This document shows positions 31,233 through 38,455 of a stretch of DNA of 38,455 nucleotides, in pieces. Numbering within the stretch: position 1 is the stretch's first letter; every line of letters starts with the position of its first letter. The translations under genes were made by a program, and so were the position numbers. The DNA comes from an uncultured beta proteobacterium. GTDB lineage: Bacteria > Pseudomonadota > Gammaproteobacteria > Burkholderiales > SG8-41. Under the pieces are notes generated by a model. That model was not told where the DNA came from. It searched no databases and saw nothing but the letters and a program-made list of their open reading frames with translations. The DNA lies in assembly GCA_902825845.1 (NCBI GenBank), contig CADECM010000051.1:1-38455 (forward strand), written 5' to 3'.

Positions 31233-31262
31233 TAAAAAATTCAATAAAATCAAATAGTTACA
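31233..31262 (-). repeat. AT-rich intergenic element, copy G
   Basis: On the minus strand: TGTAAC-TATT-TGATTTTATTG then AATTTTTTA. It fills most of the 50-bp gap between convergent genes and starts about 17 bp after the TRAP permease stop in that gene's direction, so it could act at the end of that transcript. Confidence 0.7.
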
Positions 31263-31278
31263 ATATATCGCTCGCGCG

Positions 31279-33393
31279 CTACGCCGCCACGCGGGCGCGC
31301 ATGCGCTGCCACAGATAAATCGGCACGCCCACCGCGAAGCCGATGAGATCGGTCACGGCGCCCGGATGCAGCAGGCAGATCGCTGCGCCGAACAGCACCA
31401 CGCGCAGCGGCATCGCCAGACGCCCGCCGAACCAACCTTCGGTCGAGCCGGCGAGAAACCACACGCCGATCGAGGCCGAGACCACCGCCTGCGCGATTGC
31501 TGTCCAATCGCCTTTCATCAGCAGCACCGGGCTGTAATAAAACATGAACGGCACGAGGAACGTCGCGAGGCCCATCTTGAGCGCGGTCCACGAGGTCTTC
31601 CACGGGTCGGCCTGCGCCATGCCCGCCGCGGCGAATGAGGCCAGCGCCACCGGCGGCGTGATCGCGGAGAGCACCGCGAAATAGAAAATAAACATATGCG
31701 CCACCAGCACCGGCACGCCCATTTTGGTGAGTCCCGGCGCGATTACCGCGGCCGCCACCGCGTAGGCCGCGGTGGTGGGCATGCCCATGCCGAGTATCAG
31801 CGCGATCAGCGCAGCGAATATCATCGCCAGCAACTGGCTCGCGCCCGCAAGGCCCAGTATCAATTCGGAGAAGCGCCCGCCGATGCCGGTAAGCGCAATC
31901 ACGCCGACGATAATTCCGGCGCATGCGCACACCGCCACCAGCTGCAGGGTATCGCGCGCGGCAAGATTGAGTCCCTCGATCGATTTGCGCCAGCCGAACA
32001 GATACGCCAGGCCGGCAATTACCATCACACCGAACGCCACGCCGCCCCAGTTCCCTGCGCCGGGAAACAGCATGGGGCCGGCCTGCATCAACGCGTAAGT
32101 GGCAATGCCCACCGCCACCATCGATACCACACGCAGCAGCAACGCAGTGGCCACCCCCATAAGCGGCTGCATCGGCACATTCCCTGGCGGCGCCTCATGA
32201 TCATGAAACTTGTAGGCAAGCCAGCCTGCCACCAGCGCCGTCAGTATGCCCAGCCCGCCCGCGCGAAACGGCGAGTAGCCCGACAATAGCGCCCATACCA
32301 GCACGATGATCGGCGCAAACATATAAACGCGCTTCATCATTTCGCTCAACGGCGGCAGCTCCGCGCGCGATACGCCGCGCAGGCCCAGGCGTATCGCGTG
32401 CAAATCGACGTGGATCCAGCACGCAATGTAAAACAGCACTGCGGGGATTACCGCCGCCAGCGCAATCTGGCCGTAGGAAATGCCGGTGATTTCCGCCATC
32501 AAAAACGCACCCGCGCCCAGCACCGGCGGCGTGATTTGCCCGCCGGTCGAAGAGGTCGCTTCGATCGCCGCAGCCGTGGGCCGGTCGTAGCCGACGCGGC
32601 GCATCATGGGGATGGTCACCATGCCCGACGCCACCACGTTGGCCACCGCCGAGCCGGAAATGCTGCCGAACAGGATGCCCGAGGCCACCGCCGCCTTGGC
32701 CGGCCCGCCGCGCGCCCAGCCGAAGGCGGCGTTGCACAAGTCGTTGATGTAATCGCCCACGCGCGATACCTGCAAAAACGCGGCAAAACACACAAACAAA
32801 ATAATGTACGAAGACGACACCTGTGTGGTCACGCCGAACACGCCGTATTCGCTGTAGATGTACGTAAAAAATCGGTCGACAGCGAAGCCCTTGTGCTCCA
32901 GAACGCCGGGCATCCACTGGCCCACAAAGGCATAAATGATGAATACCGCCGCGACAATCGGCAGCGCCAGCCCCGCGGCGCGGCGCGCGAATTCCAGCAC
33001 CAGCAGGGTGCCGATGGTGCCGAACACCACATCGAGAGTCGTAAACTGGGCGCCGGCGCGGAACAGCAAGCCGTCGAGCTCGATGACGATGTACACCGCA
33101 CAGGCGATCGACAGCAGCACCAGGATCCAGTCATACCACGGCACGCCGGCGCGCGTGGTGCGCTTGGCCGCGGAATAAAACATGAAGCCGATGGCCGCGC
33201 CCCAGCCCACGTGGATGGCGCGAAACAACAACGGCTCCAGCGAGTACACGTTAAGCACGAACAAATGAAACAGCGTAAAGCCCACGCACAGCACCGACAT
33301 CAGCACCGTTTCCCAATGCAACAACGTGCGCCTGTTACCACTGAATTCTTCTTCGATCGTGGTCGGATTGATTATTTCTTCTGACGCACTCAC
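31279..33393 (-). CDS. TRAP transporter fused permease (small plus large subunit), TAXI type
   Basis: A 704-residue inner-membrane protein that fuses the DctQ-like four-helix and DctM-like large permease subunits, as usual for TAXI-type TRAP systems driven by ion gradients. The first about 180 residues hold the small-subunit helices. The DctM part shows SGILFGSISGSAVANVVASGMVTIPMMRRVGYDR, TSSTGGQITPPVLGAGAFLMAEITG and, in the second half, LGMGMPTTAAYAVAAAVIAPGL and AITPPVALASFAAAGMA. About 18 helices are expected. I chose GTG at 33393, seven bases after GGGGAGGA; a start at 33423 would put the ribosome-binding site inside the gene. It follows the TAXI receptor gene by 70 bp. Substrate unknown. 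Confidence 0.93.
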   Translation of the reverse strand: MSASEEIINPTTIEEEFSGNRRTLLHWETVLMSVLCVGFTLFHLFVLNVYSLEPLLFRAIHVGWGAAIGFMFYSAAKRTTRAGVPWYDWILVLLSIACAVYIVIELDGLLFRAGAQFTTLDVVFGTIGTLLVLEFARRAAGLALPIVAAVFIIYAFVGQWMPGVLEHKGFAVDRFFTYIYSEYGVFGVTTQVSSSYIILFVCFAAFLQVSRVGDYINDLCNAAFGWARGGPAKAAVASGILFGSISGSAVANVVASGMVTIPMMRRVGYDRPTAAAIEATSSTGGQITPPVLGAGAFLMAEITGISYGQIALAAVIPAVLFYIACWIHVDLHAIRLGLRGVSRAELPPLSEMMKRVYMFAPIIVLVWALLSGYSPFRAGGLGILTALVAGWLAYKFHDHEAPPGNVPMQPLMGVATALLLRVVSMVAVGIATYALMQAGPMLFPGAGNWGGVAFGVMVIAGLAYLFGWRKSIEGLNLAARDTLQLVAVCACAGIIVGVIALTGIGGRFSELILGLAGASQLLAMIFAALIALILGMGMPTTAAYAVAAAVIAPGLTKMGVPVLVAHMFIFYFAVLSAITPPVALASFAAAGMAQADPWKTSWTALKMGLATFLVPFMFYYSPVLLMKGDWTAIAQAVVSASIGVWFLAGSTEGWFGGRLAMPLRVVLFGAAICLLHPGAVTDLIGFAVGVPIYLWQRMRARVAA

Positions 33394-33463
33394 GGCCGGT
33401 TCCTCCCCGAAAAAAAACCGCACTACACCTCGCGGCGCAGTGCGGATTATGACTTCTGTACGC

Positions 33464-34471
33464 TCAACCCTTGTATTCGGGCGGAATCAGATGCTTGGGC
33501 ACGGTGATGCCCTTCTCCTTGAAATAGCGGATCGCGCCCGGATGGAACGGCAAAAAGCCATTGCGGTTCCAGTTTTGCAGCACCGTATCCTTGGACGCCG
33601 CGTGGCCCTTGATCATTTGCGGATTGTTCTCCAGCACCGCTTTCACCACCGCGTAGACCAGGTCGTCGGCGACATCTTTGTTGGCAATGGCGAAGTTGTA
33701 GAGGCCGACGGTGCGGTGATCCTCGGTCATGCTCTTGTAGGTGCCCTTGGGAATCAACGAATCCGACAGCTCCGGCATCGCCGCTTTGAGCTTCTTGACT
33801 TCATCGGCAGTGAAGGTGAAAAAGCGTACCTTGTTGGTGGTTTCCAGTTCCGAAAACACCGGAATCGGCACGCCCGCGCAGAACGGGAAGGCATCGATCA
33901 AGCCGTCCTGCAACCCGGTGCCCATGTCCGAGGCCTGGCCGTTTTGTATGTTGGTGTTGATGCCGAGCGCCTTGAACATCAGTGGGAAGTAGGTGCCGCA
34001 GGTGCCGGCGCGCGGGCCGATGCCGGATTTCTTGCCGTTCAGATCGGCCACTGCCTTGATCGGGCTTTTTTCCAGCGTCACAAAATGAAATGGCGTGTCA
34101 TACATCGGGAACATGGCGCGGATATTGCGATACTGCTTGCCCTTCGTCCAAGCGCCCTTGCCTTCCCATGCCTGCAGCGCCACGCCCATGGTGGCCATGC
34201 CGAAATCGATTTGCTTGGAATCGGAAAGAATAATGTTCTGATTCGGCCCCTGGGTTTGCTGGGTGCTGATGTTGGTGCCGATTTTTTCGTTCACCAGACT
34301 GGCCCACACCTGGCCGTAGACAAAATACAGCCCGCCCACCGAGGCCGTGCCCAGTGTCAGATTCTTGGGCCAGTTCGGGTTGGGCTTGACTTGCGCTGCG
34401 GCCGGCGCTGCCAGCGCCAAACCCACGGCGGCCGCGGCCGCCCACTGCAACATTGCTTTAACGTTCGACAT
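33464..34471 (-). CDS. TAXI-family TRAP transporter solute-binding protein
   Basis: A 335-residue periplasmic receptor for the adjacent TRAP permease. The signal peptide is residues 1-26 (AAAAAVGLALAAPAAAQ), followed by LTLGTASVGGLYFVYGQVWASLVNEKIG, STQQTQGPNQNIILSDSKQIDFGMAT and FCAGVPIPVFSELETT, the layout of TAXI receptors, whose known relatives bind glutamate-like or other carboxylates. An in-domain segment NGKKSGIGPRAGTCGTYFPLMFKALGI is the usual hinge region. The ATG at 34471 follows GAGGAG; an in-frame start at 34648 is far upstream and unlikely. It is the first gene of a two-gene leftward operon with the fused permease. Confidence 0.93.
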   Translation of the reverse strand: MSNVKAMLQWAAAAAVGLALAAPAAAQVKPNPNWPKNLTLGTASVGGLYFVYGQVWASLVNEKIGTNISTQQTQGPNQNIILSDSKQIDFGMATMGVALQAWEGKGAWTKGKQYRNIRAMFPMYDTPFHFVTLEKSPIKAVADLNGKKSGIGPRAGTCGTYFPLMFKALGINTNIQNGQASDMGTGLQDGLIDAFPFCAGVPIPVFSELETTNKVRFFTFTADEVKKLKAAMPELSDSLIPKGTYKSMTEDHRTVGLYNFAIANKDVADDLVYAVVKAVLENNPQMIKGHAASKDTVLQNWNRNGFLPFHPGAIRYFKEKGITVPKHLIPPEYKG

Positions 34472-34733
34472 ACTTGCTCCTCGTTTAGATTGAATGCGGG
34501 TATCCGCAGACGCCCCACCCTTATTCGTACCCTCGCGGCGCGCGCCGTATCGGCAACTGCCCCAGCAAGAGACACTAACGCAGGGTAGCAAACCCGGTGC
34601 ACACGCGCAAATTTGCCGTAGCGGGCGGCTGCCGCAGAATGCCGGCATTGTCCCTGCCCTGGCGAGGCCTTACTGGCTGCCGCTGTTTTCGTTGCCCTCG
34701 GCGCAGTGGTGGCGTCAATAGCCTGGGCCGCAC

Positions 34734-35534
34734 TCAATCCACTGCGTTCATGGGCCACGCGCTGGCGTCGACGGATTCCTGGTAGCCATGCCAGGTGGCG
34801 TAGCCCAGCAGCGGTATCACCAGTGCCAGGCCCAGCAAGGCGGTCGCGAAACCCAGCGCGGTCAGCCCCACGATCAACAGCGCCCACACCGCCATCGCGC
34901 GCTTGTTGCGCAGCACGGCGTTGACGCTGGTGACAATGGCCGTCACGGCATCGGTATCACGGTCACAAATCATCGGCAGCGAAAACGCGCTGAACAAAAA
35001 AGTGAGTCCGGCAAAAATCGATCCCACCGCCGAGCCGATCGCCAAAAACGGCAATAGCTGGCTGAGATCCGGATTTGCCTTGACCGGAAAGAACACATGC
35101 ACCATCGATCCCGCGCGCGCCCAGATCAGAAACACCACCAGCAATCCGATCGCGAACACCATGGCGTTGCCCAGTGTTTTGCGCAGATCCACCACGCTGC
35201 GCGAGAACAAAGGCGTCACGCCCCGCTGTAGCTGACGGCTGATCGAGTACAAGCCAATAGCCAGCACCGGCGCCACGAAGACAAAACCCGACAACAGAAT
35301 CAGCGCCGCCCAGTAGCTGCCATACTTGAGTCCGATACCCGTGACCAGCCAGGACAACAACACGATCAGCAAGCCGTAGGTCAGGCTTACGCGCGGCGCC
35401 CTGCGAAAATCCGCCCAGCCTTTGGCAAGCCATCGCAGCGGCGCCCGGCTGGTCAAGCGACGGCATGGCGCGGCAAACGGCAGGGCTGGTGTTGCCGGGG
35501 TTTGCGGTTCGTGCACGGACACGTCGGTCGGCAT
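34734..35534 (-). CDS. DUF2189 family membrane protein
   Basis: A 266-residue inner-membrane protein with about six helices. The N-terminal 30 residues are Pro/Ala-rich and cytoplasmic; then PLRWLAKGWADFRRAPRVSLTYGLLIVLLSWL is the typical opening of DUF2189 proteins, followed by APVLAIGLYSISRQLQRG and the later SLPMICDRDTDAVTAIVTSVNAVLRNKRAMAVWALLIV segment with its acidic DRDTDA motif in a loop. DUF2189 proteins have no established function; some lie beside cytochrome oxidase genes, but not here. The ATG follows AAGGAGA. It is transcribed leftwards, 262 bp before the TAXI receptor gene; nothing was recognised in that gap. Confidence 0.88.
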   Translation of the reverse strand: MPTDVSVHEPQTPATPALPFAAPCRRLTSRAPLRWLAKGWADFRRAPRVSLTYGLLIVLLSWLVTGIGLKYGSYWAALILLSGFVFVAPVLAIGLYSISRQLQRGVTPLFSRSVVDLRKTLGNAMVFAIGLLVVFLIWARAGSMVHVFFPVKANPDLSQLLPFLAIGSAVGSIFAGLTFLFSAFSLPMICDRDTDAVTAIVTSVNAVLRNKRAMAVWALLIVGLTALGFATALLGLALVIPLLGYATWHGYQESVDASAWPMNAVD

Positions 35535-35709
35535 GGTTATCTCCTTGCATCGGGGAACGTACGCGCGCAGAAACGTGTGTCAGCGCGGCGCCCCCCCACA
35601 GTCAGGATGGGTAAAGGAACAAACCACCTTCATGCATACGCTGCATAGGTCTCACTGTATCGGTCACCGCGCAAGCGGTCACATCCAGGCCCTGCAATGA
35701 CAAGCATTC

Positions 35710-36675
35710 TTATTCGACGCGCAACCCGGCGTCGCGCACCACCCGCGCCCACTTCCTGATTTCCGCCTGCACGAACGCGCCAAACTGCGCGGGCGTGCTG
35801 CCCACGCCTTCCGCACCCATCCCCTTGAGGCGTTCCTTGATGTCCGGCTGCGCGAGCGCTTTCACCGTCTGCGCATGCAATCGCGACACAATAGCCTTCG
35901 GCGTGGCGGCCGGCAGGAACAAGCCGTTCCAGCCGACAATTTCGTAACCCTTCAAGCCGGCTTCATCCAGCGTCGGCACCTCGGGCACCAGCGCCGAACG
36001 CGTCAAACCCGTCAGCGCCAATACACGCAACTTGCCTGATTTCACATGCGGCAAGGTGCTTGGGATGTTTTCCAGCATCAGTTGCAGCTGGCCGCCGACC
36101 AGATCGGCCAGCGCCGGCCCGCCCCCCTTGTATGGCACGTGCGTCATTTGCAGGCCAGCCATGGACTTCAACATTTCACCCGCCAGATGCGGCGTCGTGC
36201 CCGGACCGCCGGACCCGAAATTGAACTTGCCGGGATTGGCTTTGATGTGCGCAATGAGATCCTTGAGCGATTTGACCGGCAATGACGGATGCACCACCAA
36301 TATCAGCGGCGCCGAAGCCACCAGGCTCACCGGCAGCAAGTCTTTCTGCGTGTCGTACGGCAGCTTCTTGTAGAGACTCGGATTGACCGCCAGCGTCAGA
36401 CTCATCATCAGCAGCGTGTAGCCGTCGGGCGCTGCCTTTGCCGCAAGGTCGGTGCCGATGATGCCACTGGCGCCGCCGCGATTGTCGATGATGAATTGCT
36501 GCGCCATGCTCTCGGCGAATTTGTGGCCGATGATGCGCGCGACGATGTCGTTTGACCCCCCCGGCGCGAATGGCACGATAAGCCGTACGGGTTTATTGGG
36601 ATACGCACTTTGTGCATGGGTGCCCGCAACACCCAACGCCAGCAACAAGGCCATCCATGACTTGCGCCAAAACAT
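35710..36675 (-). CDS. Bug/TctC-family periplasmic solute-binding protein
   Basis: A 321-residue periplasmic receptor. Signal peptide MFWRKSWMALLLALGVAGTHAQ, then YPNKPVRLIVPFAPGGSNDIVAR, FIIDNRGGASGIIGTD, APDGYTLLMMSLTLA, KKLPYDTQKDLLPVSLVASAP, MTHVPYKGGGPALADLVGG and PAQFGAFVQAEIRKWARVV. This is the most canonical of the four Bug proteins in the window. The ATG at 36675 follows GGGAGG. It diverges from the MmgE/PrpD gene across 136 bp, a pairing common in Burkholderiales and suggestive of uptake and processing of a carboxylate, but the substrate is not shown. Confidence 0.93.
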   Translation of the reverse strand: MFWRKSWMALLLALGVAGTHAQSAYPNKPVRLIVPFAPGGSNDIVARIIGHKFAESMAQQFIIDNRGGASGIIGTDLAAKAAPDGYTLLMMSLTLAVNPSLYKKLPYDTQKDLLPVSLVASAPLILVVHPSLPVKSLKDLIAHIKANPGKFNFGSGGPGTTPHLAGEMLKSMAGLQMTHVPYKGGGPALADLVGGQLQLMLENIPSTLPHVKSGKLRVLALTGLTRSALVPEVPTLDEAGLKGYEIVGWNGLFLPAATPKAIVSRLHAQTVKALAQPDIKERLKGMGAEGVGSTPAQFGAFVQAEIRKWARVVRDAGLRVE

Positions 36676-36811
36676 AAGAGCCTCCCGCAATGAAACAATG
36701 GGCCTAGTGTAAAGGCTTTTTGCTGCCGGGCGGTTGGCGACATCACGCCGCATGGATTTATCCCGACAGATTAGAATGGCCGTTGCACATTCGACAATCG
36801 GAGGCAATACA

Positions 36812-38191
36812 GTGACCGACCGCAGCCCGCCGCAGTATCTGACCACACTCGCCGAATTTGCCGCCGACACACCACTCGCCCACATCAGCGAGGCCGCGCG
36901 CGCGCGGGCGCGCTGGGTGATCGCGGATTCGATCCCGGTCATCGCGGCAGGCATGCAACAGCGCGAAATGCGGGCCTACGCCACCGGGCATCTGGCCGAA
37001 GCGGCGCCCGGCCCGGCATGGGTCATCGGCGCCGGCAAACGCGCCGGCGCGCTCGATGCGGCGCTACTCAACGGCACTGCCGGGACCTGGCTGGAATTGG
37101 ATGAGGGTAATCTTTTCGCCAAGGGGCATCCCGGCATACAAGTCGTGCCGGCAGCGCTCGCGTTGGCGCAGGCGTCCGGCCATGCCGGCGCAGATGTGCT
37201 GCGCGCCGTTGCGCTGGGCTACGAAATTTCGGCACGCATCAGCCGCGCCGCACATATGCGGCTGGTGTTTCACCCGCACGGCACTTATGGCGTGATCGGC
37301 GCGGCGGTTGCCGCGGGCGTGTTGAAACGCTTCAACGCGGCGCAAATGCTGGAACTCATCAACTGCGCGGCGACCATGGGCATGGCGAGCAGCCGCCAGA
37401 CGCTGCTCGATGGCGCGACCGTGCGCAATATCTTCACCGGACATTCCGGCTACATGGGCCTCACTGCCGCACGCCTGGTCGAGTGCGGCTTTACCGGCGA
37501 GATCGACGGCGTGGGAAACGTCTACGGCAAAGGCCTTTACTCCGACACATTCGACCCACAGTTGGCAGTGGCAGGCCTCGGCAGCGAGTGGCTGATCGCG
37601 CAAAGTTATTTCAAGCTGCACCCGATAGGCCGCTACGCCCACTCCGCCATCGATGCGCTGGAACACCTGTTAACGCAGGTGCCCGGCGGCCGCTTTGAGC
37701 GTGAGGCGCTCGACACCATCGAGCGTATCGACGTCGCCGCCTACATGCTGGCGGCGAGCCTCGCCGGCAAAAACATCGTTTCCAGCTTTGGCGCGCGGTT
37801 CTCGGTGCCGTTTGCGCTGGCAAGCATTTTGTATCACGGGGGGTCGGGCCTCAAAAGTTTCGACGACGACGCAGTTGCCAACCCCGAGGTGCAGTCACTG
37901 GTGCAGCGGGTCTACGTGCGCGAGGAACCGTCGTTCACCGCGCGTTATCCGCGGGAGCAGCCGGTGACCGTACGCATGACGATGAAGGGTGGCGCCGTGT
38001 TTGAGGGACGCTGCACCGTGACCAAAGGAGAGCCTGCGCATCCCCACACACCCGCGGACCTCGCCGGCAAGTTCTTCGAACTGGGGGAACCGATCTGGGG
38101 CAAGGCCACGACCCAGGAACTCTACGGCCAATTGATGGCCCTGGAGAACATCACCGACTTTCGCGTACTGGCCGGCGAAATGCTGTTGTAA
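36812..38191 (+). CDS. MmgE/PrpD-family protein
   Basis: A 459-residue protein of the MmgE/PrpD family, which includes 2-methylcitrate dehydratase and cis-aconitate decarboxylase; cytoplasmic. Seen: ARARARWVIADSIPVIAAGM, AALLNGTAGTWLELDEGN (family members usually have H-x-L-D-x-D-D near here; this one has ELDEGN), KGHPGIQVVPAALALAQ, VFHPHGTYGVIGAAVAAG, FTGHSGYMGLTAARLVECGFTG and YFKLHPIGRYAHSAIDAL. The altered dehydratase motif suggests a substrate other than methylcitrate. I chose GTG at 36812, seven bases after GGAGG; an in-frame start at 36734 lacks such a site. It diverges from a Bug receptor gene, which could supply its substrate. Confidence 0.9.
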   Translation: MTDRSPPQYLTTLAEFAADTPLAHISEAARARARWVIADSIPVIAAGMQQREMRAYATGHLAEAAPGPAWVIGAGKRAGALDAALLNGTAGTWLELDEGNLFAKGHPGIQVVPAALALAQASGHAGADVLRAVALGYEISARISRAAHMRLVFHPHGTYGVIGAAVAAGVLKRFNAAQMLELINCAATMGMASSRQTLLDGATVRNIFTGHSGYMGLTAARLVECGFTGEIDGVGNVYGKGLYSDTFDPQLAVAGLGSEWLIAQSYFKLHPIGRYAHSAIDALEHLLTQVPGGRFEREALDTIERIDVAAYMLAASLAGKNIVSSFGARFSVPFALASILYHGGSGLKSFDDDAVANPEVQSLVQRVYVREEPSFTARYPREQPVTVRMTMKGGAVFEGRCTVTKGEPAHPHTPADLAGKFFELGEPIWGKATTQELYGQLMALENITDFRVLAGEMLL

Positions 38192-38303
38192 CCGCAAGCT
38201 GGAATCAGGACGTGCTGTCACTACCCTTGGCCGCATTCCTCACTTTGCCGCAATCACCGATCGAACGCTCGACATACCGCGGGCATCCATCCCTGTCTTT
38301 TGC

Positions 38304-38438
38304 CTACGCCTTCGCAATCAAGCGCCTCACCCGCGACAGCGACAAGCCAGCCGCCCCGGCGATAGCGGTCTGCGGGTGCCCACCTGCCCGCTACGCCACC
38401 GTAATCGCCTCATCCCGTCCTTTCTGCCTGAAATAAAT
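38304..38438 (-). pseudogene. C-terminal remnant of a REP-associated tyrosine transposase (RayT-like)
   Basis: Read leftwards, one frame gives YFRQKGRDEAITVA, a TAG stop (38393-38391), then RAGGHPQTAIAG and AAGLSLSRVRRLIAKA before a second TAG (38306-38304). A TGA at 38441-38439 precedes it in the same frame. The wording RDEAI...AGG..QTAIA...GLS.SRV.RLIAKA is that of the helix-turn-helix C-terminus of transposases that mobilise REP sequences. Two in-frame stops interrupt it, so it is a decayed fragment; a further part may lie right of the window. The call rests on motif memory over about 45 residues. Confidence 0.5.
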
Positions 38439-38455
38439 TCAGCATGCCGCGCCGG

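Noticed and set aside
33410..33418. A-run just upstream of the TRAP permease as a slippage switch
   Set aside because: It lies outside the coding region once the GTG at 33393 is used as start, next to the Shine-Dalgarno; a single run of eight is not evidence of switching.
1..38455. CRISPR arrays, tRNA or rRNA genes, prophage or complete insertion sequences
   Set aside because: No regularly spaced direct repeats, tRNA cloverleaf or CCA-type ends, integrase or full transposase could be seen on either strand.

Overview
The window reads as chromosomal DNA of a high-GC betaproteobacterium, most likely a Burkholderiales-type environmental denitrifier. The signs are a narK1-narK2-narG arrangement under an FNR-type promoter, an NsrR-type regulator, four Bug/TctC-type solute receptors in 38 kb, and many single-step catabolic enzymes. 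No rRNA, tRNA, CRISPR array, intact insertion sequence or phage gene was seen. All assignments come from reading translated sequence and motifs; no database search was run.

Region 1 (1-10600) is an anaerobic respiration block. The 5' two thirds of narG, preceded by two nitrate/nitrite transporters (narK2, narK1), runs leftwards from a promoter with a perfect FNR box. An nsrR-like nitric-oxide sensor gene diverges from it. hemN (oxygen-independent haem synthesis) and a small PII-like gene diverge around a second FNR box, and ompW has a third. An SGNH hydrolase and a metallo-beta-lactamase-fold enzyme lie between them.

Region 2 (10700-16150) holds an orphan Bug receptor, a large membrane-bound GGDEF-EAL protein whose EAL half has lost catalytic residues, and a PhnD-like periplasmic binding protein directly behind it.

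Region 3 (16290-25790) is catabolic. A leftward cluster encodes an SMP-30-type lactonase, a Bug receptor, a flavin-dependent monooxygenase and a TauD-type dioxygenase, with a divergent MFS transporter and then an enolase-superfamily enzyme. A DUF4157 protein with two HExxH motifs and another Bug receptor follow.

Region 4 (26030-38455) has a LysR regulator divergent from an AhpD-like and a PNPOx-like gene, a small membrane protein paired with a TerB/DUF697-like protein, a second TauD-type dioxygenase, a TAXI-TRAP transporter (receptor plus fused permease), a DUF2189 membrane protein, a fourth Bug receptor divergent from an MmgE/PrpD protein, and the broken end of a probable REP-associated tyrosine transposase.

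The signal least explained by genes is a short AT-rich element, core RTAAC-N4-TGWTTT followed by T-tracts. It recurs seven times, only between genes, in both orientations and in divergent, tandem and convergent gaps. A separate imperfect palindrome lies at 30244-30315.
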